64,000 nucleotides of DNA from Telmatactis stephensoni (lineage: Eukaryota > Cnidaria > Anthozoa > Actiniaria > Isophelliidae). The stretch spans positions 1-64,000 of the forward strand of contig JALIZF010001702.1 in NCBI GenBank assembly GCA_029948255.1, read 5' to 3'. Of this stretch, positions 46,601 to 58,100 are shown piece by piece; the stretch's first letter is position 1; each line of letters opens with the position of its first letter. The position numbers and the translations under genes were made by a program. The notes beneath the pieces are model-generated. The model saw only the letters and a program-made list of their open reading frames with translations, had not been told where the DNA came from and did not search any database.

Positions 46601-48740
46601 ATGCGTGACTTCGTATGTATCATTTCGGGTTCGTTTACATGGCGATCCCAGAACTAGAGAACTACAGCTGCCGCGGTCTAAGGCTTGAATAAGAGATACG
46701 TAAATAACGTTATGTGCAGAGTAGTTTGCAACGGCAAACGGTAGATCATTCCTCGAGTTCATATTTTTTGACTTGGACGGGCATAACAAATTTCAACTTA
46801 TCAACGAGCAACAAAATTCTATTCTGCATTTTGCAGTAACCTGGCCAAATTTGTTGATTACTAAGCTTTAAAACTGACTAAGGGCCTGATTGTATGAACC
46901 GGGCTGGCCCGGTTAAGCGAGCTGATTTATTTTGTTTTGAGTCCCCAAAGAAAACAGAAGAAGTCAGCCCACTTAACCGGGCCAGCCCGGTTCATATAAT
47001 CAGGCCCTAAAGACAAGAACCAACGGTAAGGATAATGTATCAATACAATATCAATATAAGAGAGCCATCATACCAAATTCGTGGGTTGCAGCTCCCACGC
47101 TCCAACACCCTTTTCCCAAAGAAAGTTGTTGTTTTCCCCCTTGACGACCAACCCAAGACCAACATCTGTAAGACCAAAGAACAAATGATTTTGTGTGATG
47201 TCAGTTTTACCCTCATCCTCACTCAAATGTCCGCCAAGTTGTGTTAGATGAACAAGACGCTAGAGTAAATTTTATGTTACTGTTAGAACGACACCGTCAT
47301 CACGGCACCGCTAAATTAAGCGCCCAAAATATAACTCGAAAGCACGAGTCTTTTTTCCAGCTTAAGCCTGAGTTTGACCCGTGATATTTCTCCATCCGCA
47401 TTGTCTTCGATTGAAAGAATTATCTACAACACTAGTCTAGCGGTTAGTAGATTGTTTACGTGTCATCATTTTGCAAGTTGAATACAATTTTTAATAATGA
47501 GATTGCCAACCAAATCTTCCATGTCAATAAGTTCTTGCATTTGACATGCAAAAAGATTTTGAAAGTAAAGATACCTGCATGCGTAACCAAATTCTTTATA
47601 TGTTTTGCAGTAGTAGAACTCGTTTCTAAACCTTTAACTGTTGCGTGCAATATTGCAGGGGTAAACACACGGTACAACTGTTGCGTGCAAAAAATGGTGC
47701 ACGGTGTTTTCCTGGCTTTATGTGCTGCTACACTTTTTGAGCAATGTTAGTTTCTCAGTTTGGACGCATTTAGTGAAAAGTATCTTACCCCTCTCCGTCA
47801 ATGATATCGATGTAGTCTTTCTCAGTTGTCCTGCGCACAAATTTAAGACAAGTATTTTCCTCCCACTCTCTGATACCATCGTTTATGGCTTTCATGGCTT
47901 CAGGAATTTGCTCTGAAGATAAACGTTTAATTAATAATGAATATTTACGATCCGTTATGCTTTTTACAATGTTTCTTTCCCAGGGAATGACGGACAATGT
48001 GCTCTGAGATTCTAAACAAACGTACAAACAAAAAACAACAACAAACAGTAAGCTCAAAACAAAGGAAATACAGAATAGAAAAGAAAAGCTGCACTGGAAG
48101 TAGGAGTCGGGAATTGGACAAGTGCAGGTTACCCTTGATTGGATTGTACACAACAACAAAGTGTGAGTCATCTATGATGATATAATATACTGCGATGTAG
48201 TCTTGTGTAATAAGTAATGTTGCCACTTCAGTTCGCTCCCCCTCCCCACACTCCCTCTCCCTCCTCTCCCCCTTCTCCCCCTCCCTCCTCCCCCTCTCCC
48301 CTCCTCTCCCCCTCCACATTATTGGTAATAGTTCCCCTGCTCCCTCCTCCTGGGGGTGTAACTAACCTAATTCATTAGAGACATTGTAAGGCACAACTAA
48401 ACTGGACCACAGCAATGTAGGGTCCTTGGCTGCGCCTCGTCCTATAGAAACAGTTGGATCTCCAAACCAGTCCAGTGCGACTTGCTGAGCGGGATTCAGT
48501 TTGATGTCGCCCTCGTGAAGAGAGACACCATGGCTTTCTGAAACTGTTTGAATTAATAAAGTAAAATTAACTTCAAATATGAACGCTGAACCGTTTCTGA
48601 ATAGACGAAAACGTAAAAGAGTGAAGAGTGGATAATAAACTAAGAACCGAAGAAATGAATGAACACTGACCTTTAAACTCGAGGGCCAACCCTCCATGCA
48701 ACAACACAAGAACTGATACGAGAGATAGGAAAATTCTCAT
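43498..48740 (-). CDS. Astacin-MAM zinc metalloprotease
   Basis: Secreted protease of the astacin/meprin family. Ten exons on the minus strand: 48740-48671, 48537-48367, 47912-47789, 47165-47074, 46538-46455, 45972-45754, 44856-44803, 44473-44324, 44162-43897, 43581-43498. All join in phase, giving 437 residues. Signal peptide 1-20 ([17 protein letters not shown]); propeptide with the aspartate switch HEGDIKL (D34); astacin domain about 67-253; Pro/Thr linker ([13 protein letters not shown]); MAM domain about 273-437 ending in [11 protein letters not shown]. The active site [12 protein letters not shown] (150-161) is interrupted by an intron after the first Gly. The Met-turn is STMHY with the Tyr209 ligand. 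The layout resembles Hydra HMP2 and other cnidarian astacins acting on matrix or in morphogenesis, but there is no ShK module. Two MITEs sit in its introns. Confidence 0.93.
43605..43735. repeat. (CTGA)n microsatellite in an astacin intron
   Basis: Tandem tgac/ctga between exons 9 and 10 of the metalloprotease. The Ser/Val/Gln-rich frame on the minus strand is a repeat translation. Confidence 0.95.
45283..45670 (+). mobile_element. Composite tRNA-headed repeat, copy 1
   Basis: About 390 bp, the reverse complement of 57020-57422. At 45593-45660 there is a tRNA-like module with A box 'tggcgcaaagtg' and B box 'gggttcgaatc'. At about 45495-45520, on the other strand, the phrase 'ttagcctagtggtaaggtgc' gives a second A-box-like motif. 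It lies in an intron of the astacin gene (between exons 6 and 7). Probably a SINE made of two tRNA-like parts head to head. Confidence 0.8.
46266..46391. mobile_element. MITE with TAGGCCCTTTGCAGCATG ends
   Basis: 18-bp terminal repeats, perfect, with a second inner pair ('ttggagggcaaaac' and 'gtttttgccctccaa'). It lies between exons 5 and 6 of the astacin gene. Confidence 0.85.
46882..47007. mobile_element. MITE with TAA duplication (PIF/Harbinger-like)
   Basis: Terminal repeats begin GGGCCTGATTGTATGAACCG and run for about 38 bp with one or two mismatches. TAA flanks both sides (46879-46881 and 47008-47010). A 3-bp TWA duplication and GGG-starting ends fit PIF/Harbinger-type elements. It lies between exons 4 and 5 of the astacin gene. 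Confidence 0.85.
48235..48320. repeat. Polypyrimidine tract (CCCTCTCC)n in an astacin intron
   Basis: About 85 bp of almost pure C/T between exons 2 and 3. The Glu/Arg-rich frame on the other strand is an artefact. Confidence 0.9.
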
Positions 48741-49719
48741 TGTTACACGACGAGTTCCCAACGTTAATGAAGCGATTACGAGAAGCGTTACCCTTTTATA
48801 ACGCTGACTGCGCCTCTTTACTGTGAGGGGAGGTGTGGGGGTGTAGTGGGGAGGAAGACGGTAAAAGAAGAGATCATTCATTTTAACTGCTGATGAGATT
48901 TTCAAGAAATTTAGCTGCATTTTGAAATGCACACTATTTTTTAATCGCTAGGTTTTTTCCTCAATAAATAGTTTTCCCGCCTTTGCCAATTTACGAATCT
49001 AAAAAAATTATCGGATAAAATGTTTCAGTTATGTTATCGACGATGTTCCTCCCGTTTCCTCCATTGTCCGTGTGTTCTTCTCTTCCCTTCCCCTCTAAAA
49101 GCAAATTAAACAACCCTCACACCTTCAATCAAAATGAGTTTTTGAGTTTGTTTGTTAAAATCGTTTCGTGTGTTGAATTAGGAACAGCATTAAAGTTGTT
49201 CAAAGACTGCGACAAAAGTTTTCCAAATATAGACGACGCAAACCTACAGAAATCTGCCGCTTTGTCATGTTAGATGTACTCCAAACTGTCTAGAGTTTAC
49301 AGCTAAAATCACAACGACAAGTTCATGTTTATTCGCAAAATGAATTTCGTGACATATTTCTGCTTGGTGTTGCGAAAGTCGATAATTTTTTTGTCAAACA
49401 CAAGAAAATTACTTTTTAATGAGAAAATTAAAACACCCACTTTGGGCCGATTGCTCAAACACTTTGATGTGTAAATTTGAACGGTGTTTATCTAATGTCT
49501 GAGACAATAGTTAAACACTGTCTAAGACGTAGGCACCGTTTAAGTCTTTGGGGAGAGAGAGAAGGGCTTGGGAGGGAGAACAGATTACAAAATGTTCCGT
49601 GAGACATTTCCAATAAGCATGAATATCTGGCACCCTAATACAAAACGATATGATCAACCCGACCCATTTCTGAATATCTGCAATAGTTTCTGTAACATCT
49701 TTTTATAATCAGTTAACTC

Positions 49720-49809
49720 TCATGCCCAAGTTGAAGACGATACTTTTGCGTAAGACTTCTCGAAGAAACGTTTGCCTTCCAGGGCGGGCACGGAGCTCTC
49801 AGCGTCATC
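49720..49809 (-). pseudogene. Broken copy of the Cys-loop channel last exon
   Basis: Minus strand: acceptor TTTAG| then DDAESSVPALEGKR, matching [14 protein letters not shown] at the start of the real last exon (52309). One extra T after 'ggcaaacg' shifts the frame, a stop follows soon after, and TM4 is absent. Intron sequence upstream of the acceptor ('aacaatacatgaattaaat') is also copied, so this is a DNA-level duplication and not a retrocopy. Confidence 0.8.
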
Positions 49810-50382
49810 CTAAACAATACATGAATTAAATAAAGTATCTACACTTAAATAAGTAACATATAGACCTTGATATTTCCGAATTGTTTTAGCTGGGGAAGGG
49901 AGGATTTGGAAATTTGTTGTCTTTCTTTGTTTCCAAGCCTCCCGTTTTAATAGGAATTTTATTCAATTTCAATGGAAAGCGAGAAATTATATGGAGAGCC
50001 GGAGACCTGAAGTTTGATTTATCAGTTAACTCTCTAACTTTAAAGCTGCGCCCCGGGATAATTCACGCGTAAAAATATTAGGGATGGTCTCCATAAATAA
50101 ATGTCGTAGAGTTCTCTCTTTTTGCAGTGGTAGGTCGAGTGAGCACCACAGGAAACCCATATTTGGATCGAACAGATCAGTCTACCCTAACGGATACCAA
50201 ACGTTACATCTCTACCATTAACTAAACGTACCAATTATGCATAATGTAATTATTACACGTAATATGGCTTATAAGTGCTGTTTTTTGAACGTTCTTCACC
50301 ATTTATGTTAGTACATGACCTTCTTCGATATCTGCATGTGAGAATGTTTCTTGTTCCAACAAAAAACTGAGCTGAAGTAAAT

Positions 50383-50530
50383 ATAGAGCGATAACACTAA
50401 AACCGTGAAACAAGTACTAACTAAAAAGTACAAATAGTACTAATGAAACAGTAGAAAACAAAGGGTTTTGCTACTATTTGTCTCTATTTAGTTACTAAGT
50501 TATTTCACGGTTTTAGTGTTATCGCTCTAT
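50383..50530. mobile_element. MITE with 28-bp perfect ends
   Basis: Ends are ATAGAGCGATAACACTAAAA plus CCGTGAAA and the exact complement. The 148-bp total includes an inner partial palindrome ('agtacaaatagtact'). Non-coding; perfect ends imply recent activity. Confidence 0.9.
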
Positions 50531-52111
50531 GTAATTATAATCCTTTATCGTTATTTAAAAAATAAATAATAAAAATAAATGCTTTATTTGTTTAAGCAGG
50601 CTTGACTAATTGGCAGCCATTCGGCTGATGTGGGCCTGCTGTCACTCACACACACTACCACTACATTCAACTATTCTACCACACGACACTCAACTCACAT
50701 GTTGATTTCTGAAGAAAATCTATATATACATTTTCTTATTATTTTTGATTTCTTATTCCACAATAACATGATATTTATATCCTTTTATTGTCAATAAAGT
50801 TTAATATTTACAAATGGGCGACTCCAAGGAATTCAATTTAAGGGGAAAAAACCTGAAAGTGAAAAAAGAGAAACTGGATACTGTTCAACTACAATCCACG
50901 TTGATTCAGGAGCTCAAAAAATGACACGATTTTACCGACCAAATTTCAATTTATTTGACCAACTGTAGTGTTATTGTACAGTTCATAACTTTATAATAGT
51001 TTTTACTGATTTATAGATATTTATATAATTCACTTTTTTGGAAATAAGAAAAGGAATTTCAACTTGCTAGTGGAGAATTGAAAACTATTAGAAATGAATT
51101 TAAATTGTCTCTAGTCAATAAGTCGCTTGCTATGTTGAAAATTGTAAATCAGGAAAGCTATGACCGCAAAGGTATCTGAAGAAAAACTTATTATTGGGGC
51201 ATGAGAATGAAAATCTGAAAACTCCGTGTCTCCTTCATTCCTTTCCTTCCTTCCTTCTTTCCTTAATTCCTTCCTTCCTTCCTTCTTCCCTCCCTCCCTC
51301 CCTTCCTTCCTTCCGTATTTCTCTCTTTCCTTTTTTTTATTTTTTCATGTCTAAATTCTATTCTTTCAAAATTCAGGATAGTTCTACAAGCAAATGATTT
51401 CCTTTACGGAATTAAGCCGTTCAAATCCTTACCGATTCAATACATTTTGCAGAGCTTGACTTTCATGTGTGATAATTATCAACTTAGCAAACAATTGTAT
51501 ATTTCTGTAGATTTAAAGTTTACAAACAATCTATAATTGGAAGAGCAATTCATTTATTTTGGTAAAAATTGTAAATGTAAAAACTTTTAACGGTGATTAT
51601 CATTTTAACAGCCAATGAGTCATCAACATTATCATCATCACTATTCGCGTGATATCGATTGATAATCATATAGCATCAACATTAGTACCACCATCATCTT
51701 TATCATTATCATTATCATTGGAATCATCATCATCAACAGCAAACATCATCATCATCAACATCTCCGATCCATAAATCCACTGATTCAAAATACCGGCGAT
51801 TATGGTAATGACTACTAAATCACCATCATTTATCCATTCATTCACTTATCCATCCATTCATCCATTTATGCGTTAATCCATTCATTTATTGATTGATTCG
51901 TCCATTGATTCATTCATTTCATTGATTCATTCATCCATTCATTGGTTCATTTTTTGATTCATCCATTCATTTGTTCATTTACTCACTCATTCCTTCATTT
52001 CTGCATTCATCGGCATCCACTCATTCATTCATTGATTCATCTATTCGGCATTTATTTATCAATCTATCTGTTCACCATTCCATATCCATCCGTTTCTTTG
52101 TATTTCTTTCA

Positions 52112-55100
52112 TTAACCAGAATTCGCCACGAAGTAAATCCAAAAGACGATGTTGAGGAAAATAAACGAACCAGGAAATAAGAATCTGCATTTCATGTCAA
52201 TCGAGTCGACGTTTATCATGTCCAAGTGAAGACGATGCTTGAGTTTTTGCGCAAGACTTCTCGAAGAACGTTTGCCTTCCAGGACTGGCACGGCGCTCTC
52301 AGCATCATCCTAAACAATACATGAATTAAATCAAGTATCTACACCTGAATAAGTAACATATAGACATGATATCTATACTACTTAAGTAATATGAATGAAT
52401 TGTTCATTAAGAAAGCAAGTACTTGGACATAAAATAAAGAATGCCCATTCCACACTCCAAACCTGTCATCTACCTAATCGTTGCAGTACCTAATACTGTT
52501 TGAGTTTATCTAACTTAATTCTGTCCCGCCAACCACCTCTCTGCAATGTTGATTCAGATGCTGCTTTTTTGCCGGACTTAATTCAACAATTAGGCACAGC
52601 AGCAAATAGTCACATGACAGGCGTGTGGGAGCGTGTGGGACGGGATTAAGCTGAAAGATAAAGTGGAAAGTTCATTACTAAAAATATATCTTACTCCACC
52701 AAAAGGCTGTGACTCAGCCGTATTTACGTGTTGTCTGGATGAAAAATTTCAGCTGAGTCACAGAACTTTGGTGGAGTAAAATTTATAGCTTTTGAGATAA
52801 TTAAGGTTAGAATCTACTGCATGGAAATGATTGTTCTTGGCCCAACGGCCAATGTCAACGATCTAGGGTAAACGGGCACATCAAGCAAGCTGCGTACGCA
52901 ACCTTCAGAAAACAGTCTATTTCTTGCAACTTCAAAGAATTCGGCGCGACATGCTCATTACGCCAACAAATAACGTGAAAATGCGGTTCCGCAAAATGTG
53001 TTTAATGTGGCGATCAGCATGAAATAAATTAAAATGTTTAACATTTTCATTGCACAAATATTATCAAATTCAATGAAATCCTAACACTCTCACACACTTC
53101 TTACTACATCAAATATTCTAAACACCCACCTCTCAACTCACCAGTTTGTTTTTGCTGGAGGAAGACAACAAACCGTTTGATGTGGAGAAAAACCCTCGAA
53201 GTGAGGGAGAGAATGAACTAACAAACTCAACTCACATGAAGTATAAGTGAAGTACTCGTCCTGAAATCGAACCAGGAATCACTCGGACACCCTTTCTTTC
53301 CCTTGACATAGAAAAAGCGAATTCTTTAACTTTTGTCCAGCCAATTCGTATCCATTCCCAGTAGAGAAAACAAGATTGGGTGGTCGCAACATTTTTTGGT
53401 TAGATCTTTGAGATAACCTGTAAGAATCTGTTACCTATCTCTTCTCTGCCCAGAAAACATTGGAATTGATAACAAAGTTGTTTCATTACCTCTTTCAATC
53501 CAGTTAATTCCATCTCATTCATCTTTTCCTGCTTTAGTTTTCGTTGTTGTGCTACATTGTCATAGTAATTGACCACAGCGTACTCCACTAAGGCAGCAAA
53601 CACGTACAGTAAACCAGTAATCAGAATAATGTCACTGTACTTGGTGTAAGTGACTTTGGGAAGAGAAGCACGTACTGAACCACTTAGAGTGATCATTGTT
53701 AATACCTTAGAAACCAAGACAACTATGAGAATAACGACGTACAAACTACTCTAATGTATAATCCAAGCCGTGTAAATAGGTTGACTCCTCTCAGGTAGAC
53801 AGTAAGAGCAGGTCCCAAGGGTGTCCACCTTAGAGGGAGTTCACTGTATAAGGTTGACTCCTCTAAGGTAGATTGTAAGAGCAGGTCCCAAGGATGTCCA
53901 CCTTAGAGGGAGTTCACTGTATAAGGTTGACTTCTCTCTAAGGTAGACTGTAAGAGCAGGTCCCAAGGGTGTCCACCTTAGAGGGAGTTCACTGTATAAG
54001 GTTGACTCCTCTAAGGTAGACTGTAAGAGCAGGTCCCAAGGATGTCCACCTTAGAGGGAGTTCACTGTATAAGGTTGACTCCTCTAAGGTAGATTGTAAG
54101 AGCAGGTCCCAAGGATGTCCACCTTAGAGGGAGTTCACTGTATAAGGTTGACTTCTCTCTAAGGTAGACTGTAAGAGCAGGTCCCAAGGGTGTCCACCTT
54201 AGAGGGAGTTCACTGTATAAGGCTGATTCCTCTCTAAGGTAGACTGTAAGAGCAGGTCCCAAGGATGTCCACCTTACACATTAGAGAGGAGTCAACCTGT
54301 CCACTCGACAGTGTTACCGTTGTGATGCACAAGGCCACCCTTGCAGGGGCTGCTTTATAGTTGATCCAAAATGAAACCCAAGACAAAGCAACAATCAACA
54401 CCAGAGGCACGTAGGTTTCGGTCAAGAATAAGTTTAGTCTTCTTTTGAAGTAGAAGGTTAAGGACAACCTGGAGAAGCTTCCTTCAGTGAAATAAAAATA
54501 TAGAATTAAGATAAGCAGTAGTGCATGGTATAATTGATGACCCAGTGGCCCTTAGTTATTAATAACGCTTGGAAATGACAAGTGAACAAGTAATACAAAA
54601 CACACGCGCGCCTGTGTACTGTAAAAGAAAAACATGCAAAGCAAGGAATATGAGGCGTAGCTAAGTGTTTCTCTTGCTGTTTGTATGCTTTTAATCTCCC
54701 AGAGTGTTTATATGGGAGTACACACACGAGTGACCATTTTTACTTTTCATCGATGCTCCGTTATAAGGGTATTTAAAACTACTGAAAGCTACACTGAATG
54801 GAAAGAAGTCGAAACAAGTGTGAGGTGACTGGGAATCGTATTCCTAATAGGGGAATGTATGGGTAATGGAGGGGCGGAGGAATGAATACATGAGCACATT
54901 GGGGGAGGGGAGGGGGGGCGGGGTGGGAAGGGACGGATGTTAATTAGTTATATAGATTAATGTTGATTAATACCTGAAGGGAACTGGTCATTATATTCTT
55001 TACCGATGACTTTGACCAAGTCCATTTGTGGCAGTCGAATGTCTTGTTGCATAGAAACTGAATGAGTTTCGCCGAACTTCCATTTTAATATCAAATCTCT

Positions 55101-58100
55101 TGTGGAACCAGAATCTACAAAAGAAAACAAATAAGGTGTAGTGCATAAAATCATCATTAGAGACATGGCTGAACAAAAAATGATTTTCTCGCATATAAAA
55201 CGCACTTTTATAAATATATATAGGACACAATCTAAACATTTTAACGTCGTTGCAATAAACTCAGTTCTCCTTGCGTCGATTCTCGGTCCTGGAATTATCG
55301 TAATAAAAGAATGGAACTCTGTAACACCACCGGCGTAGAAAGACAGGAAATTAGGAATGCTATATACTCACAACTCATGACGTCAAGCTTACACTTTTGT
55401 CCATCCAGTGGATATTTACGTAAATCCATCGGACAAATGGCAGAAATTGAGATCCTAAAAAAAGAACAAATTGACCGATCAAAATACATGCATGGTTTTG
55501 ACAGCAAATGTCAAATTTCTACTTATCAATTAGACAACAGAAAGGCGAGCGCCCATGGCGTTATAGACGCACGAGAGAAAATATAAAGAACGATTAACAA
55601 ACGTAAGAGTGGCACGAGGCGTAGCCGAGTGCGACTCTAGTTTGTTAAGAGTTCTTTATATTTTCTCAAGTGCGTCTATAACGCAATGGGCAAGCGGCTT
55701 TCTGTTGTCTAATTGATTTATAACAGAACCTAGGACGTTAAAAACGGAGCCGTGCAGCCCATAGGCCATGGGGAAATAGTTCATAGATTTTCAGCCAATC
55801 AGAGCGCGCGTTATATGTGTCGCCATCTTAAAAACGAACGATTTGAAAAAGACGATGACGAAGATAGTGCGCGCGCAGTGCGGCCCATGGGCAAATAGTT
55901 CATAGCTTTCTGGCCAATCAGAGCGCGCGTAAGATTGTAGCTATGTTATAAAACAACATCAACAACAACAACAACAACAATAATGATAATACCAAAACAA
56001 CAAAAGAAATCATTTCTGATGTAAGTCCCTTCCGGGACTAGAATGTTTGACTGGAAGCAGCATATTACTGCCTTCTCTATAATCACTATCATCATCTGTT
56101 GTTTATATACCTCAAGCTAAAGAAAATCGTTCCATTAGGCATAATCACCAACATATAGTTATCTTTAGTGACTTGATGCACAAGCGATGTTTTTTCATTC
56201 GTAAAGAATGTATCAGGTATCCAGATATCGTTCAACATGTCTCCCTGGATGGACAACGATTCGTTCAGGTCAAACTTTAACCGTGGATCGTCCCAGGTCT
56301 GACGGTAGTAAATCATTAGCCTGTAGTCCTGGCAACGTAAAAACAACGGTTACTATGGTAACATTTTGCCTTCCCAGGGGGAAGGGGAGGGGAATAGACA
56401 CGACAAGAAAAGTGAAACAAACAAGAGACGACCATCGGATTGCATTGTCCTGGCATGGTACCACGATATCTAAAGACATTTAATACTTTAGTGACAGCGT
56501 GTCTTCAGATGTATACGTCACCATGGCAACATAATTATGTTACTATTGCGATGACAGCATTTGTCACCATAGCAATGGCTGTTGTCACAACTACAAGTGT
56601 TTTGCTTACCATATTTCTGACTGAAATCTCACCGATATTGACAACATAGAAATCAACGTAGACTGTGACGGGCTTCCCTGAAACGATATGTTCTTTTAAT
56701 TAATTAATTATTTATTTATTTATATATTTATTTATTGTTTGTGTGTTTGTTATTGACTGATTGACTGATTGATTGATTGATTGATTGATTGATTTATGCA
56801 TTTATTCATTTATGCATTTATGCATTTATGCATTTATGCATTTATGCATTTATTCATTGATTCATTTATTTATTGATATAAGAAATTGCAAGATAATAAA
56901 AGAAGTAAGAAAAAGAAGAAGAAGAAGAAGAAGAAAAAGAAGAAGAAGAAGAAGAAGAAGAAGAAGAAGAAGAAGAAGAAGAAAAAAAAACTAAAAAAAG
57001 AAAGAAAAAGAAAAAGACATTTTGTCACCACGGAGAATCGAACCTGGACCATGTGCGTCAAAGTCTAGAGGTTTCCACGCTGCGCCATCCAGTCACGTAA
57101 TTTGCACAACAATAGAAACACAAAACACACGATACACTAGGTTATTTTGTCTTCCAAATCCCTCAGTAGACCAGTTAGCCTAGTGGTAAGGTGCAGTCAT
57201 TTACGGCCTAGGATCCGACTGTTTCCTCCCTCTTTGACCGCGAATCTAGCTGCGTTCTACCGGATAGCGCGGAAGGGGCCGAAATCTCCATCCTATACGT
57301 AACATGCGATGATTCAGCGATTTGTCTGGATGCATGGTCCTATTTTTGGGTTTTGCATAAAATTAGCATACTAATTTGCTTTTGGTAGCAGTTTCGAATC
57401 TTGCCTGCGCCAGGCAAAAACTTTTTTTTTCTTTTTTCTTCGTTTTTCTTTTTCTTTTTCTTTCTTCTTTTAATTTTCATTTATGCACATTTTAAATAGT
57501 GTTTGAAAATTTTAACTTTCTTTCGGTAATATTTTCAGTTTATTTTTTCTTTCAAGTGTTTTTATATGGATTGTATTTCTTTCTCTCTTTCCTTTAATTT
57601 TTTATTTATTTCCACAATAACTTCAAAATTTAGATAAAATTACAGGCGTATTTTGGTCCATAGATGGTACGTGCTTGTGCACCCTTCGATTCGAACACTT
57701 ACTGTATACGCTTTGCCCAAATTTGCAAAAATGGATAGTTCATTATAGGTTAGAAAAAATAGGTGTCAACTTATAGAGCGAAACAAAACTGATAGAATTA
57801 CGAGTTTTGAAAGCTTTTTATCATGTTTTACGGCTATTTTGCGCGACCGAATCTGCACTTTAATGGCTTTTCGCGCCATAATATTGTGACCACCTGCTAA
57901 CACTTAAATGGTTTCTGTGTTGAATCAAATTTTCTTTATAAGTATTTTATAAAATCGACCAGTTTAATTAAATCTTACTTATAAGTATCTAGATTATAAT
58001 GATTTTATCACGACTTTTTACAACACGCCTCTGGTAGTAAAAGAAATTTACCTCCAAAATATGGTCTTAGTCTCTTGTCGTAATTCTTCTTTAGACCATC

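Larger units (their letters stand above)
48745..52105. other. Gap between astacin and channel genes: relics and repeats
   Basis: Apart from the broken exon (49.7 kb) and the MITE (50383) it holds (ttcc)n at 51235-51325, (atc)n at 51600-51760 and (attc)n at 51830-52060. No intact gene recognised. Confidence 0.5.

Noticed and set aside
48130..48215. Extra exon of the astacin gene (open frame [15 protein letters not shown])
   Set aside because: Exons 2 and 3 already join in phase without it, and it has no match to astacin sequence.
56870..57068. Poly-Lys and poly-Phe proteins
   Set aside because: Both are translations of an (AAG)n repeat in a channel intron.
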